DNA from: Pseudomonadota bacterium
GTDB taxonomy: Bacteria; Pseudomonadota; Alphaproteobacteria; Acetobacterales; Acetobacteraceae
Direction of reading: 5' to 3'
Assembly: GCA_018240405.1 (NCBI GenBank)
Contig: JAFEFW010000006.1
Location: forward strand, 1-51,613
Length of the DNA: 51,613 nucleotides
In this document: positions 18,247-25,915 of the stretch, one piece after another
Position numbering within the stretch: the first letter of the stretch is position 1
How the letters are laid out: each line of letters opens with the position of its first letter
The notes under the pieces: model-generated
Told to the model about the DNA's origin: nothing
Database searches by the model: none
Seen by the model: only the letters and a program-made list of their open reading frames with translations
Program-made: the position numbers and the translations under genes

Positions 18247-19149
18247 CTACTCTTCCTCCGCCATTTTCCCGCCCCGCGCCAGCGGATGGTGCGTCTCGAC
18301 AATCCGCCGTAGCCGCTCTGTCTGCACATGCGTGTAGATTTGCACCGTCGAGATATCGGCATGGCCCAGCAGCATCTGCAGGCTGCGCAGATCGGCGCCG
18401 CGCGCCAGCATATGTGAAGCGAAGGCATGCCGCAGCACGTGCGGTGACACCCGCTCGGGATCGATTCCGGCATCCAGCGCGACCTGCTTCAGCAGAAGGA
18501 AGAACGCCTGCCGGGTGAGTGGCCGGCGTGGATCGCGGCCGGGGAACAAATAGCGGCTGCGGACGTCCGTGGCCGCCTGCAACGCGATGGCAGCCTCGCG
18601 CGCCCGCGTCGACAGCGGCACCAGACGCTCCTTGTTGCCCTTGCCCTTGATGATCATTGCCTGCCGGTCACGGCTGAACGCCTCGCGCGGTAGCGCGAGC
18701 AGTTCCGACACGCGCATGCCGGTCGCGTAGAGAATCTCCAGCGCCGCCTGTGCCAGCGCACCGGACCGGCCGTCGCGCCGGCGGGCAGCGTCCAGCAGCG
18801 CATCCACCTCCTGCTCCGACAGCAGCTTCGGCAGGGTCTGCGGCAGTTTCGGCGCATCGAGCTGGCTGGTCGGGTCGTCGGGGCGAGCCCCCTCGCGCAG
18901 CAGGAACAGGTGGAACTGGCGCAGCGCCGACAGCCGTCGCGCCGCCGTACGCGCGGACAGGCCACGCGCGTGCAGCGAGGCCATGAACGCCTGGCAGGTG
19001 TCGGCATCCGCGGCACTTACCGCTTGCCCACGCGCGGCGGCGAACGCGCCGAACTCGGTCAGGTCCTGGCTGTAGGAGAGGATGGTGTTGCGGGCGGCGC
19101 CACGTTCCACCACCAGCATCTCAAGAAAAGCATCCATTCGCGCGTCCAT
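18247..19149 (-). CDS. xerD: site-specific tyrosine recombinase XerD
   Basis: This 300-residue recombinase acts with XerC at dif to resolve chromosome dimers during cell division. The N-terminal SAM-like core-binding domain (about 1-95) has the usual MLVVERGAARNTILSYSQDL start, and the catalytic domain carries Arg in ATGMRVSELL, Lys in KGKGNKERLVPL, the HxxR box HVLRHAFASHML, and the terminal LGHADISTVQIYTHV with the nucleophilic Tyr. Length is exactly that of XerD. It lies 12 nt downstream of the 48-residue membrane-protein gene and divergent from aroKB, a neighbourhood seen in other alphaproteobacteria. A second Met at residue 5 is an alternative start. Confidence 0.95.
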   Translation of the reverse strand: MDARMDAFLEMLVVERGAARNTILSYSQDLTEFGAFAAARGQAVSAADADTCQAFMASLHARGLSARTAARRLSALRQFHLFLLREGARPDDPTSQLDAPKLPQTLPKLLSEQEVDALLDAARRRDGRSGALAQAALEILYATGMRVSELLALPREAFSRDRQAMIIKGKGNKERLVPLSTRAREAAIALQAATDVRSRYLFPGRDPRRPLTRQAFFLLLKQVALDAGIDPERVSPHVLRHAFASHMLARGADLRSLQMLLGHADISTVQIYTHVQTERLRRIVETHHPLARGGKMAEEE

Positions 19150-19161
19150 GCCGCGCGTCCC

Positions 19162-19308
19162 TCAGCGTGGCGGCGCGAACTTATCGTTGGGCAGGACCTT
19201 CTCGACCGGCTTCGGCTGCGGATTCGGCGGAAAAGCGCCGAGGATCAGCGCGCCGCCGACCAGGATAATCAGGCCGGCGCCGATCACTGCCAGGAAAATT
19301 CGAAACAT
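19162..19308 (-). CDS. 48-aa single-pass membrane protein upstream of xerD
   Basis: A short open frame starts at ATG 19308 with AGGAG 7 nt before it. The product has one N-terminal membrane helix (residues 3-25, IFLAVIGAGLIILVGGALIL) followed by a Pro/Lys-rich tail (NPQPKPVEKVLPNDKFAPPR), the pattern of a small inner-membrane protein with its tail outside or of an uncleaved signal anchor. It ends 12 nt before xerD, so the two are in one transcript. The good ribosome-binding site, the clean hydrophobic profile and the tight linkage argue that it is real. The function is unknown. Confidence 0.75.
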   Translation of the reverse strand: MFRIFLAVIGAGLIILVGGALILGAFPPNPQPKPVEKVLPNDKFAPPR

Positions 19309-19374
19309 CCACACTCCTGAGCCAGTTTCCCGGCCGCCGGTGACTCGGGGGCAATCGCCTGCTCCAGGACCTGT

Positions 19375-21072
19375 GTGCTAACAATCCGGATTATGACACG
19401 CAACAGCGCTCTGCGGGAGACGATCCCCCTCCCCGACACCATCGCCGGCCGCTCGATCGTCCTGGTCGGGCTGATGGGGGCCGGCAAGACGTCGATCGGC
19501 CGCCGACTTGCCGCGCGCCTTGGCCTGCCGTTCCGCGATGCCGACCAGGAGATCGAACTCGCGGCCGGCTGCACCATCCCGGAATTGTTTGCCCGCTACG
19601 GCGAACCGGCGTTTCGTGATGGGGAGCGCCGGGTGATCCGCCGCCTGTTGGCTGGCGACCCGATGGTGCTGGCGTATGGCGGCGGCGCCTTCATGGATGC
19701 GCAGACCCGTCAGGCGACCCGGGATGAGGCGGTGTCGGTCTGGCTCCGCTGCACGCTGCCGACGCTGGTGCGGCGCGTCGCCAGCCGCGACAATCGTCCG
19801 CTGCTGGCGGGGAAGGATCACGAGGAGACGCTGCGCCAACTGATGGAGCGGCGTTACCCGGTCTACGCCGAGGCTGACGTCATAGTGGACTGTGGCGACG
19901 AACCACCAGATCACACGACAAACGGCGTACTGAATGCGCTGATGGAGTGGCGGCCAGCCCGGCGACTACATGTCGTGCTGCCGAGCACGAGCTACGATGT
20001 GGTGATCGGCGACAACCTGCTGGCGCGCGCTGGCGCCCTGCTGGCGCCGCGCCTGCCGCAGAAGCGCGCCGTCGTGATCAGCGACAGGACGGTGGCAGAT
20101 CTTCATCTGCCGACACTGATGGCTGGTCTTGAGGAGACCGCGGTACAGGCTTCCTCAATCATCGTGCCACCGGGCGAGGCGACGAAGAACCTCGATACCT
20201 ATCTGAACGTCGTCGATCAGTTGCTGGAGATGCGGGTTGAACGGCGCACAGCGGTGATCGCTCTGGGCGGCGGCGTGGTCGGCGATCTCGCCGGCTTCTC
20301 CGCGGCAACGACTTTGCGCGGGCTGCCATTCGTGCAAATTCCGACCACGCTGCTGTCGCAGGTGGATTCCTCGGTCGGCGGCAAGACCGGCGTGAACACG
20401 CGGCGGGGCAAGAACCTGGTCGGCGCGTTCTACCAGCCGAAGATGGTGCTGGCTGATACCGGCACGCTGGCCACGCTGCCGCCACGCGAATTGCGCGCCG
20501 GCTATGCCGAGATCGTCAAGGCCGGCCTGATCGGCGATGCGGCGTTCTTCGCCTGGTGCGAGCGGCACGGGCCGGGGGTCGTCGACGGCGACCGGGAGGC
20601 GCAGGCCGAAGCGATCAAGCGCGCCTGCGCCTTCAAGGCGGCGGTCGTCGGCGACGATGAGCGCGAGGAAAAGCCGAATGATGGCCGCGCGCTGCTGAAC
20701 CTCGGCCACACGTTTGGTCACGCGCTGGAGGCGGAGTATGGCTATGATGGCGGCCTGCTGCACGGCGAAGGCGTCGCCGTCGGACTCGGCCTTGCCTATA
20801 AGCTGTCGGCACGGTTGGGCCACTGCCCGCAGGCGGATGCGGAACGGGTGATTGCGCATGTCTCCGCGGTGGGCCTGCCGGCGGAATTGTCGATGCTGAA
20901 CCGGCGCTTCTCGGCGGCAACGCTGATTGGCCACATGCGGCGGGACAAGAAGGTGCGCGATGGAGCATTGCACTTCGTGCTGGCGCGCGGCATTGGGCAG
21001 GCGTTCACCAGTGCTGACGTGCCGCCGGATGCAGTGATGGACCTGCTGCGGGACGAGGGGTGCGAGGCGTAG
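19375..21072 (+). CDS. aroKB: bifunctional shikimate kinase / 3-dehydroquinate synthase
   Basis: One 565-residue chain joins two enzymes of aromatic amino acid synthesis. Residues about 22-190 are shikimate kinase: P-loop GLMGAGKTSIGRRLA, the shikimate-binding DADQEIE and GGGAFMD, and the lid around RDNRPLL. Residues about 195-560 are NAD-dependent dehydroquinate synthase: VVIGDNLLARAG, ALGGGVVGDLAGFSAAT, TTLLSQVDSSVGGKTGVN and the zinc-binding region NLGHTFGHALE. The two steps are not consecutive in the pathway, so fusion probably serves joint expression. The GTG at 19375 has AGGA 6 nt upstream; ATG 19393 is an alternative without one. Such fusions are familiar from Acetobacteraceae and relatives. 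Confidence 0.95.
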   Translation: MLTIRIMTRNSALRETIPLPDTIAGRSIVLVGLMGAGKTSIGRRLAARLGLPFRDADQEIELAAGCTIPELFARYGEPAFRDGERRVIRRLLAGDPMVLAYGGGAFMDAQTRQATRDEAVSVWLRCTLPTLVRRVASRDNRPLLAGKDHEETLRQLMERRYPVYAEADVIVDCGDEPPDHTTNGVLNALMEWRPARRLHVVLPSTSYDVVIGDNLLARAGALLAPRLPQKRAVVISDRTVADLHLPTLMAGLEETAVQASSIIVPPGEATKNLDTYLNVVDQLLEMRVERRTAVIALGGGVVGDLAGFSAATTLRGLPFVQIPTTLLSQVDSSVGGKTGVNTRRGKNLVGAFYQPKMVLADTGTLATLPPRELRAGYAEIVKAGLIGDAAFFAWCERHGPGVVDGDREAQAEAIKRACAFKAAVVGDDEREEKPNDGRALLNLGHTFGHALEAEYGYDGGLLHGEGVAVGLGLAYKLSARLGHCPQADAERVIAHVSAVGLPAELSMLNRRFSAATLIGHMRRDKKVRDGALHFVLARGIGQAFTSADVPPDAVMDLLRDEGCEA

Positions 21073-21126
21073 GCGACCGCTGACGGTTACCGTTCTCCCA
21101 ATCGAGTCCGCGGATTATCTTCCCTC

Positions 21127-21339
21127 ATGTACACCGTGGACCGTGAAACCGGCCCAGGTTCTGGGGCTGAGACCGATGCGGACCAGCGGACGCGGCTTGC
21201 CCAGGAGACCCAGGGTCTCGCGGCGGCGGAAGCTGAGCTCGACGCCGGTCTCTACGTCGACGTCGGCAAGGTACGAGCCCGGATCGACAGCCGGCCCACG
21301 GTTACACCGCTGCCGCCACCGCCGACCCGCCGCCGCTGA
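21127..21339 (+). CDS. ParD-like antitoxin, probable orphan
   Basis: This 70-residue acidic protein contains the segment AAAEAELDAGLYVDVGKVRARIDSR (residues about 31-55), which matches the C-terminal pattern of short antitoxins that precede RelE/ParE toxins (EAELxxGxxV...WIDSL), and a Pro-rich tail (PLPPPPTRRR) also seen in them. Antitoxins of this kind bind DNA to repress their own operon and wrap the toxin. Its stop TGA overlaps the remnant of a toxin frame by 3 nt. No clear ribosome-binding site is visible and the N-terminus could be eroded. Family assignment is by motif memory only. Confidence 0.6.
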   Translation: MYTVDRETGPGSGAETDADQRTRLAQETQGLAAAEAELDAGLYVDVGKVRARIDSRPTVTPLPPPPTRRR

Positions 21340-21641
21340 GCGCAAGGCGTGCGCCGCGGCAGCTGATCCTCGCCCCGCGGGCGAGCGACGACCTTGAAGC
21401 CGCCCAAGAATGGCCGATGCAGCCCGGATACGGGCCGACGGCCTGGAGCAGGCTGGACGCGATCGTGGCGGCGACTGAGGGTCTGCGCGATCACCTGAAC
21501 CGGCTTCCGGTCGGCCAGCATCGCGGGGTGCACAAAGTGCCTTGCGCCGGCGGATCGCGCGCCTTGTAACAGGTCAGTCCAGACACCGGCCGCAATGAGA
21601 CTGCCGGCTTTGTGCGGGTGCCGCGGACTTACGGCCCCTGA
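21336..21641 (+). pseudogene. RelE/ParE-family toxin remnant (lost start, internal TAA)
   Basis: A 101-codon frame overlaps the antitoxin stop in the way normal for parDE pairs, but its first codon is CTG where the usual overlap would give ATGA. The translation opens LILAPRASDDLEAAQEW, a typical ParE first strand and helix, continues with LRDHLNRLPVGQHRGVHK, then hits TAA at 21567-21569 (codon 78). In the same frame beyond it comes QVSPDTGRNETAGFVRVPRTYGP, the usual toxin C-terminus, and the stop replaces a residue that is normally Tyr (RxLYQVSPDTG). So two separate single-base changes disable the toxin. It was not listed as a gene because the pieces are short. Confidence 0.7.
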
Positions 21642-21659
21642 CATGACCGCCGCCTCTGA

Positions 21660-22637
21660 TCATTTGTGGCAGCCGGTGCCCAACACCGCCTCGGCCCGCC
21701 GCACTCGCTCCCGGTGGAGATTATACAGCCCCGCCGCCGCGACGATCGCCGCACCCAGCAGAGTGCTCCAGGACGGCACCTCACTGAACACCACGAACCC
21801 GGCGGCGCCGCCCCAGATCAGCATCGTGTATTCGTATGGCGCAAGCGCCGACACTGGTGCCAGCCCGTAGGCATAGGTGAAGATGCAGTGCGCCAGCCCG
21901 CTCGATACGCCCAAAAAGGCCAGCGCCAGCCACGCGCCCACCGATGCAATCCCGGTGGGAGGATACAGCCCGAACAGCAGCAGACCGACCAGCGCGTGTG
22001 AGATCATCAGCCAGAACGCCTGGCACTCCGGCGTCTCGGTCAGCGACAACTGCCGCGCCATAATGCGGGTGACGGCCATGGCGACGATTCCGGCCATCAG
22101 CAGCGGCAAGGCCGGTGTCCACAGGTCGCCGCCCGGCCGCAGCATCACCAGCACGCCAACGAATCCCAGCAGCGTCGACAGCATGCGCCGCCAGCGCAGC
22201 CGCTCACCCAACAGCGGGATCGCCAGCAGCGTCATGATCAGCGGCGCGGTGAACCCAAGCGCGTAGGTGTCAGCAAGCTGCATGTGTAGCCAGGCCAGGT
22301 ACCAGGACAGCGAGGTGAACGACGACAGCCCCGCCCGGGCCGACAGCAGTCCCCAGCGCACCGGCCGCAGGCGCGAAAGCCCGCCTGCCTCCGACCGGAA
22401 CGCCGTGACCACGGCAATGGCGGCGGCGCCGAAAATGCCGCGCCACAGCAGCACCCAGGCCACGCCGGTCGCCAGCATCGCCCATTTTGCCGCGGCATCG
22501 CCAATCGACAGAATGCAATACGCCAGCGCCACGAGGCCGATGCCGCGGATCGTGTCGGCGGCGTTGTCGGTCAAGGTCCGGCCGGCACCGACAGCGGTAC
22601 CTGCCGGCCCTAGCCTTGCAGGCTTCCCTTGCGACAC
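21660..22637 (-). CDS. EamA (DMT) family transporter, GTG start
   Basis: This 325-residue protein has ten hydrophobic helices in two EamA repeats (about 30-165 and 175-310); typical stretches are LADTYALGFTAPLIMTLLAIPLLGE at the end of repeat one and APYEYTMLIWGGAAGFVVFSEVPS in repeat two. It is inferred to be a metabolite exporter of unknown substrate. The open frame runs further upstream, but GTG 22637 has AGGAGG 7 nt before it and leaves a short N-terminal tail before the first helix, so it is chosen. It is divergent from the methyltransferase gene with 63 bp between starts. Confidence 0.87.
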   Translation of the reverse strand: MSQGKPARLGPAGTAVGAGRTLTDNAADTIRGIGLVALAYCILSIGDAAAKWAMLATGVAWVLLWRGIFGAAAIAVVTAFRSEAGGLSRLRPVRWGLLSARAGLSSFTSLSWYLAWLHMQLADTYALGFTAPLIMTLLAIPLLGERLRWRRMLSTLLGFVGVLVMLRPGGDLWTPALPLLMAGIVAMAVTRIMARQLSLTETPECQAFWLMISHALVGLLLFGLYPPTGIASVGAWLALAFLGVSSGLAHCIFTYAYGLAPVSALAPYEYTMLIWGGAAGFVVFSEVPSWSTLLGAAIVAAAGLYNLHRERVRRAEAVLGTGCHK

Positions 22638-22700
22638 GACGTTCCTCCTGGAGTTGGGTTTCACTTGCGGCGAAAACCGGCGCAAGGCAACCACGCGGCC

Positions 22701-23414
22701 ATGGAGCCCGCTGAATATGAGCTGATGGATCAGGCAGAGCAGCGCATGTGGTGGTATCGCGCACTGCATGCTCGCCTGGTCAACGCGCTGGGTGATCGCC
22801 GCGGCTGCGTGCTGGACGCCGGCTGCGGCACCGGCGGGCTTCTGTCGGTCCTGTGCCAGCACCGCCCGGACATGACTGCGATCGGGATAGAGTATGACGC
22901 CGGCGCTGCCAGACGCGCTTACGACAAGTCAGGTGCCCTGGTCACCCGCGGCAGTGTCAACGCGCTGCCGTTCGCCGACGGCGTGTTCGACGTGGCGGTC
23001 AGCGCCGACGTGCTGTGCCACGCGGCGGTCGATCCGGCCCTGGCTCTTGCGGAACTACGCCGCGTGCTGCGGCCGGGCGGCCGTCTCGTGGTCAACATGC
23101 CGGCCTATGCCTGGCTCGCCTCGGCCCACGACCGGCAGGTGCACAATGTGCGGCGGCTCACGGCGCCGGGCACTGCCGCCCTGCTTGTGCGGGCCGGCTT
23201 CACCAGCGTACGCGCCCGCTACTGGAACGGCCTGCTGCTGCCGCTGATGGTTATCCAGCGTAAATTGCTGGCTCGTGGCGATTCCGCGTCAGATGTCGCC
23301 GTGTTTCCGCCATGGCTTGATGCGATTTTGCATGGCATGACGCAGCTTGAACGGCGCCTCCCCTTCCCGCTGCCCGCCGGCGGATCGGTCCTGGCCGTCG
23401 CGGAGAACCCATGA
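22701..23414 (+). CDS. class I SAM-dependent methyltransferase
   Basis: This 237-residue protein has a Rossmann-like methyltransferase fold. Motif I is VLDAGCGTGGLLSVL (about 38-52), an acidic residue ends strand 2 (IGIEYD), motif post-I is GSVNALPFADGVFDVAVSADVL and motif III is LRRVLRPGGRLVVNMP. The opening MEPAEYELMDQAEQRMWWYRA is typical of a subfamily found beside DPM1-like glycosyltransferases. ATG 22701 fits this start, though its ribosome-binding site is weak. The stop overlaps the next ATG (ATGA), so it is coupled to the glycosyltransferase. The substrate is probably a polyprenyl-linked or lipid-linked glycan; this is inference from neighbours. Confidence 0.85.
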   Translation: MEPAEYELMDQAEQRMWWYRALHARLVNALGDRRGCVLDAGCGTGGLLSVLCQHRPDMTAIGIEYDAGAARRAYDKSGALVTRGSVNALPFADGVFDVAVSADVLCHAAVDPALALAELRRVLRPGGRLVVNMPAYAWLASAHDRQVHNVRRLTAPGTAALLVRAGFTSVRARYWNGLLLPLMVIQRKLLARGDSASDVAVFPPWLDAILHGMTQLERRLPFPLPAGGSVLAVAENP

Positions 23415-24406
23415 ACGACACGGTCACCATCATTGAGGATCAAGCATCCGCCCGACTGCCTGCCACGGTCGGGCTGTCGATCGTCGTCCCCGTCTATCGC
23501 GGCGCTGCCACCGTGGGCCGCTTGGTGGAGGCGCTGTCCGACCTGCACCCTGCCGGCGGGCTCGAAATCGTGCTGGTCAACGATGGCAGCCCCGACAACT
23601 CAGCCGAGGTAATCAAGGCGCTGCTGCCGACGGTGCGCGTGCCGGTGACGTATATCGAGCACGCCCGCAACTACGGCGAGCATAACGCCGTCATGACCGG
23701 CCTGCGGCACGTCCGTGGCGACTACATCATCACGATGGACGACGACCTGCAGAACCCACCGGAAGAGGTGGTCCGCCTGTACGATCACGCCAGGCAGGGC
23801 GGCTGGGACGTGGTCTACACCCGATACGCCGAAAAGCGGCACGACGCCTGGCGCAACCTGGGCAGCCGTTTCGCCAATGCCGTTGCCGACCGGCTGCTGG
23901 ACAAGCCGAAAGGGCTCTACCTGTCCTCCTTCCGCTGTATGTCGGCCTTCGTCGTGCGGGCGGTGACCCGCTACAGTGGTCCCTACCCGTATGTCGATGG
24001 CCTGGTGATGCAGGTGACGCAACACATCGACAGCATTCCGGTGCTGCACTTGCCGCGCATGGAGGGGCGGTCGAACTACACGCTGCAGCGGCTGGTGCGG
24101 CTATGGCTGAATCTGGCCACCAGCTTCTCGCTGGCGCCACTCCGATTTGCCATTTATGCCGGCCTGGCGATGTCGATTGCCGGTGCGATCGGCGCCGTCG
24201 CAACGATTGCCGAGGCTCTGTTCATGCACAATACGCCGTCCGGCTGGGCCTCAACGATGACCGTGCTGCTGCTGGTCTCCGGTGCGCAGTCGATGATCCT
24301 GGGTGTGCTGGGCGAGTATGTCGGCCGCACCTTCCTTTCAGCTAACGGCAAGCCGCAGGGGACTGTCCGGATGGTGCGGCACGGCGGCCCGGTGGACAGC
24401 GCATGA
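23411..24406 (+). CDS. family 2 glycosyltransferase, polyprenyl-phosphate sugar transferase type (ArnC/DPM1-like)
   Basis: This 331-residue protein has a GT-A domain (about 17-230) with LSIVVPVYRGAATVGRLVEAL, the acidic VLVNDGSPDNS and the DXD-like TMDDDLQNPPEEV, then two C-terminal membrane helices (about 240-262 and 272-298) and a cytosolic tail. This layout fits enzymes that load a sugar from a nucleotide donor onto undecaprenyl phosphate at the inner membrane (ArnC, GtrB, DPM1). It overlaps the methyltransferase by 4 nt and is followed 13 nt later by a small transporter of ArnE-like size, suggesting a lipid-linked sugar pathway for LPS or capsule modification. Confidence 0.9.
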   Translation: MNDTVTIIEDQASARLPATVGLSIVVPVYRGAATVGRLVEALSDLHPAGGLEIVLVNDGSPDNSAEVIKALLPTVRVPVTYIEHARNYGEHNAVMTGLRHVRGDYIITMDDDLQNPPEEVVRLYDHARQGGWDVVYTRYAEKRHDAWRNLGSRFANAVADRLLDKPKGLYLSSFRCMSAFVVRAVTRYSGPYPYVDGLVMQVTQHIDSIPVLHLPRMEGRSNYTLQRLVRLWLNLATSFSLAPLRFAIYAGLAMSIAGAIGAVATIAEALFMHNTPSGWASTMTVLLLVSGAQSMILGVLGEYVGRTFLSANGKPQGTVRMVRHGGPVDSA

Positions 24407-24419
24407 ACATCACCTGGGC

Positions 24420-24752
24420 ATGAGCATCTACTGGGGCGCGCTGGCTGCCGCCATTGTCACCAGCATGGCGGGCCAGACGCTGCTGAAGGCCGGCGCCGGC
24501 GCCGGCACGTTCCTGCAGCAGTTGTTCGATTTGCGGACGATAGTCGGGCTGGTGCTGTATGGCGGGGCGGCGCTGCTGTACATCATTGCACTACGCCGCA
24601 TTCCGATGTCGGTGGCGCTCCCGTTCACCGCCGTGTCCTACATCGCCGCGCTGCTGATCGGATATTTCGGCTTCGGCGAAGCAATCGGCCCAATGCGGAT
24701 CACCGCGGTGGGCCTGATCTGCGCCGGTGTGATGGTGCTGGCGATGTCGTGA
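24420..24752 (+). CDS. small four-TM transporter (SMR/ArnE-like EamA)
   Basis: This 110-residue protein is made of four hydrophobic helices: residues 3-24, 38-58, 65-85 and 90-109. The segments AGQTLLKAGAG in helix 1 and RIPMSVALPFTAVSYIAALLIGYFGFGE in helices 3-4 are those of half-size EamA/SMR proteins such as ArnE/ArnF, which flip undecaprenyl-phosphate aminoarabinose, usually as pairs. Only one half-size gene is visible here, so a homodimer or a distant partner is needed. Its linkage to the polyprenyl glycosyltransferase supports a role in moving a lipid-linked sugar across the inner membrane. The substrate is inferred. Confidence 0.82.
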   Translation: MSIYWGALAAAIVTSMAGQTLLKAGAGAGTFLQQLFDLRTIVGLVLYGGAALLYIIALRRIPMSVALPFTAVSYIAALLIGYFGFGEAIGPMRITAVGLICAGVMVLAMS

Positions 24753-24822
24753 ACGGTTGGCGGCTAGTACGGCGACGCGCGAAGCCGGCCAGACAGCTGC
24801 TGCCGACCTCACATCTGCGCCG

Positions 24823-25629
24823 TTACCGGTACCCGGTCCCAGTGGTGAACGATCCGTAAACCCGCTTCGTCTGGGCGAACGCACCGTACACGTCCACAAA
24901 GGACACGAAATCGCGATACTGGACCTGTGGCGGCGTCTGGTTGCGCAGCGTCGGATTGGTCCAACGTGCCGCCACCATTTGCCGATAGGGCTCGGCCCGC
25001 TCAGGCGTCTCCGAATGATAGGCGCCGGCTGCCAGCATCCAATCCTTTTTCGTCACATACAGCGCGTTCAGGAACTGCCCCGCGTACAGTGCATTCTTGC
25101 GTGGATCGAAGGCGTCCTCCAGCGAGGCGAAAGCACGCGGGTGATACATCAAGTTCACCTGCATGCATCCGACGTCAATCGACTGCACGCCGCGCCCCTG
25201 AAGGTCCCGTACCGTCGCAATAGCCTCCTGCGCGGAGCCAAAGAACATACCCTGGCCCTCGGCATTGATGCTGTACGGCCACGGCCGGAACGTGCCGGTC
25301 TTGGGGTCCTTCCGTCCGGTCTCGGTCAGAGCGATGGCACCGAGCAAGCGAGCTGGCAGGCGATGGACGAACTCGGCGGTGGTGACAGCGGTTTCGCATT
25401 GACCGGCAGGATCCACCGAACTGGGTTTGGCCGCGCCAGGCTTCACGGCTGGCGGTCGCGCGGCGACAGGTTGCGGTGCGATCTTCGATACAACCAAGGC
25501 GCGTGGGGCAGGGCTTACCGGCACCATCTGGAATGCAACCTGCTCGTGAATACGCGGGTCCACGGGCGCATCTTGCGCGGCGTGGGCAAGCCCAGGTAGC
25601 AGCAGGCAGAGGGATAGCAGCAGGCGCAT
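24823..25629 (-). CDS. periplasmic lytic transglycosylase-like protein (SLT domain)
   Basis: This 268-residue protein has a Sec signal peptide (MRLLLSLCLLLPGLAHAAQ, cleavage near 18), a Pro/Ala-rich linker (about 30-85) and a C-terminal SLT domain (about 95-255). The catalytic Glu is expected in LLGAIALTETGR, and the fold markers SIDVGCMQVNLMYHPRAF and DPRKNALYAGQFLNAL follow; the Cys in VGCMQVN replaces the commoner Leu/Ile. The enzyme would cleave the glycan strands of peptidoglycan to make room for envelope machines. It converges with the small transporter gene. A secretion or EPS machine that would use it is not directly adjacent. Confidence 0.88.
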   Translation of the reverse strand: MRLLLSLCLLLPGLAHAAQDAPVDPRIHEQVAFQMVPVSPAPRALVVSKIAPQPVAARPPAVKPGAAKPSSVDPAGQCETAVTTAEFVHRLPARLLGAIALTETGRKDPKTGTFRPWPYSINAEGQGMFFGSAQEAIATVRDLQGRGVQSIDVGCMQVNLMYHPRAFASLEDAFDPRKNALYAGQFLNALYVTKKDWMLAAGAYHSETPERAEPYRQMVAARWTNPTLRNQTPPQVQYRDFVSFVDVYGAFAQTKRVYGSFTTGTGYR

Positions 25630-25915
25630 CGATTGGTCTTACCGCACCCGGATGACAGACGGCGACAACAAACAGCTTTACCGCCCGCATTGCAATGGTC
25701 GCGTCAGAGAAACGGTTGCATGTGCACCTTTTCCGCCGGTTTGGACGCGCTTGCGCTGTGGCCCGAATACGTCACTCCACTTGTTGGACGAGATAGTCAC
25801 GCTCCGCATCTGATGATGCAGTGGCACGCGCTCGTGATCCCGCCACGTGAAGGTTTACGATAACACCAGAGCATGGCGATACACGCTGGGCACTGGGGAG
25901 TTGGGAAGGTCCGAT

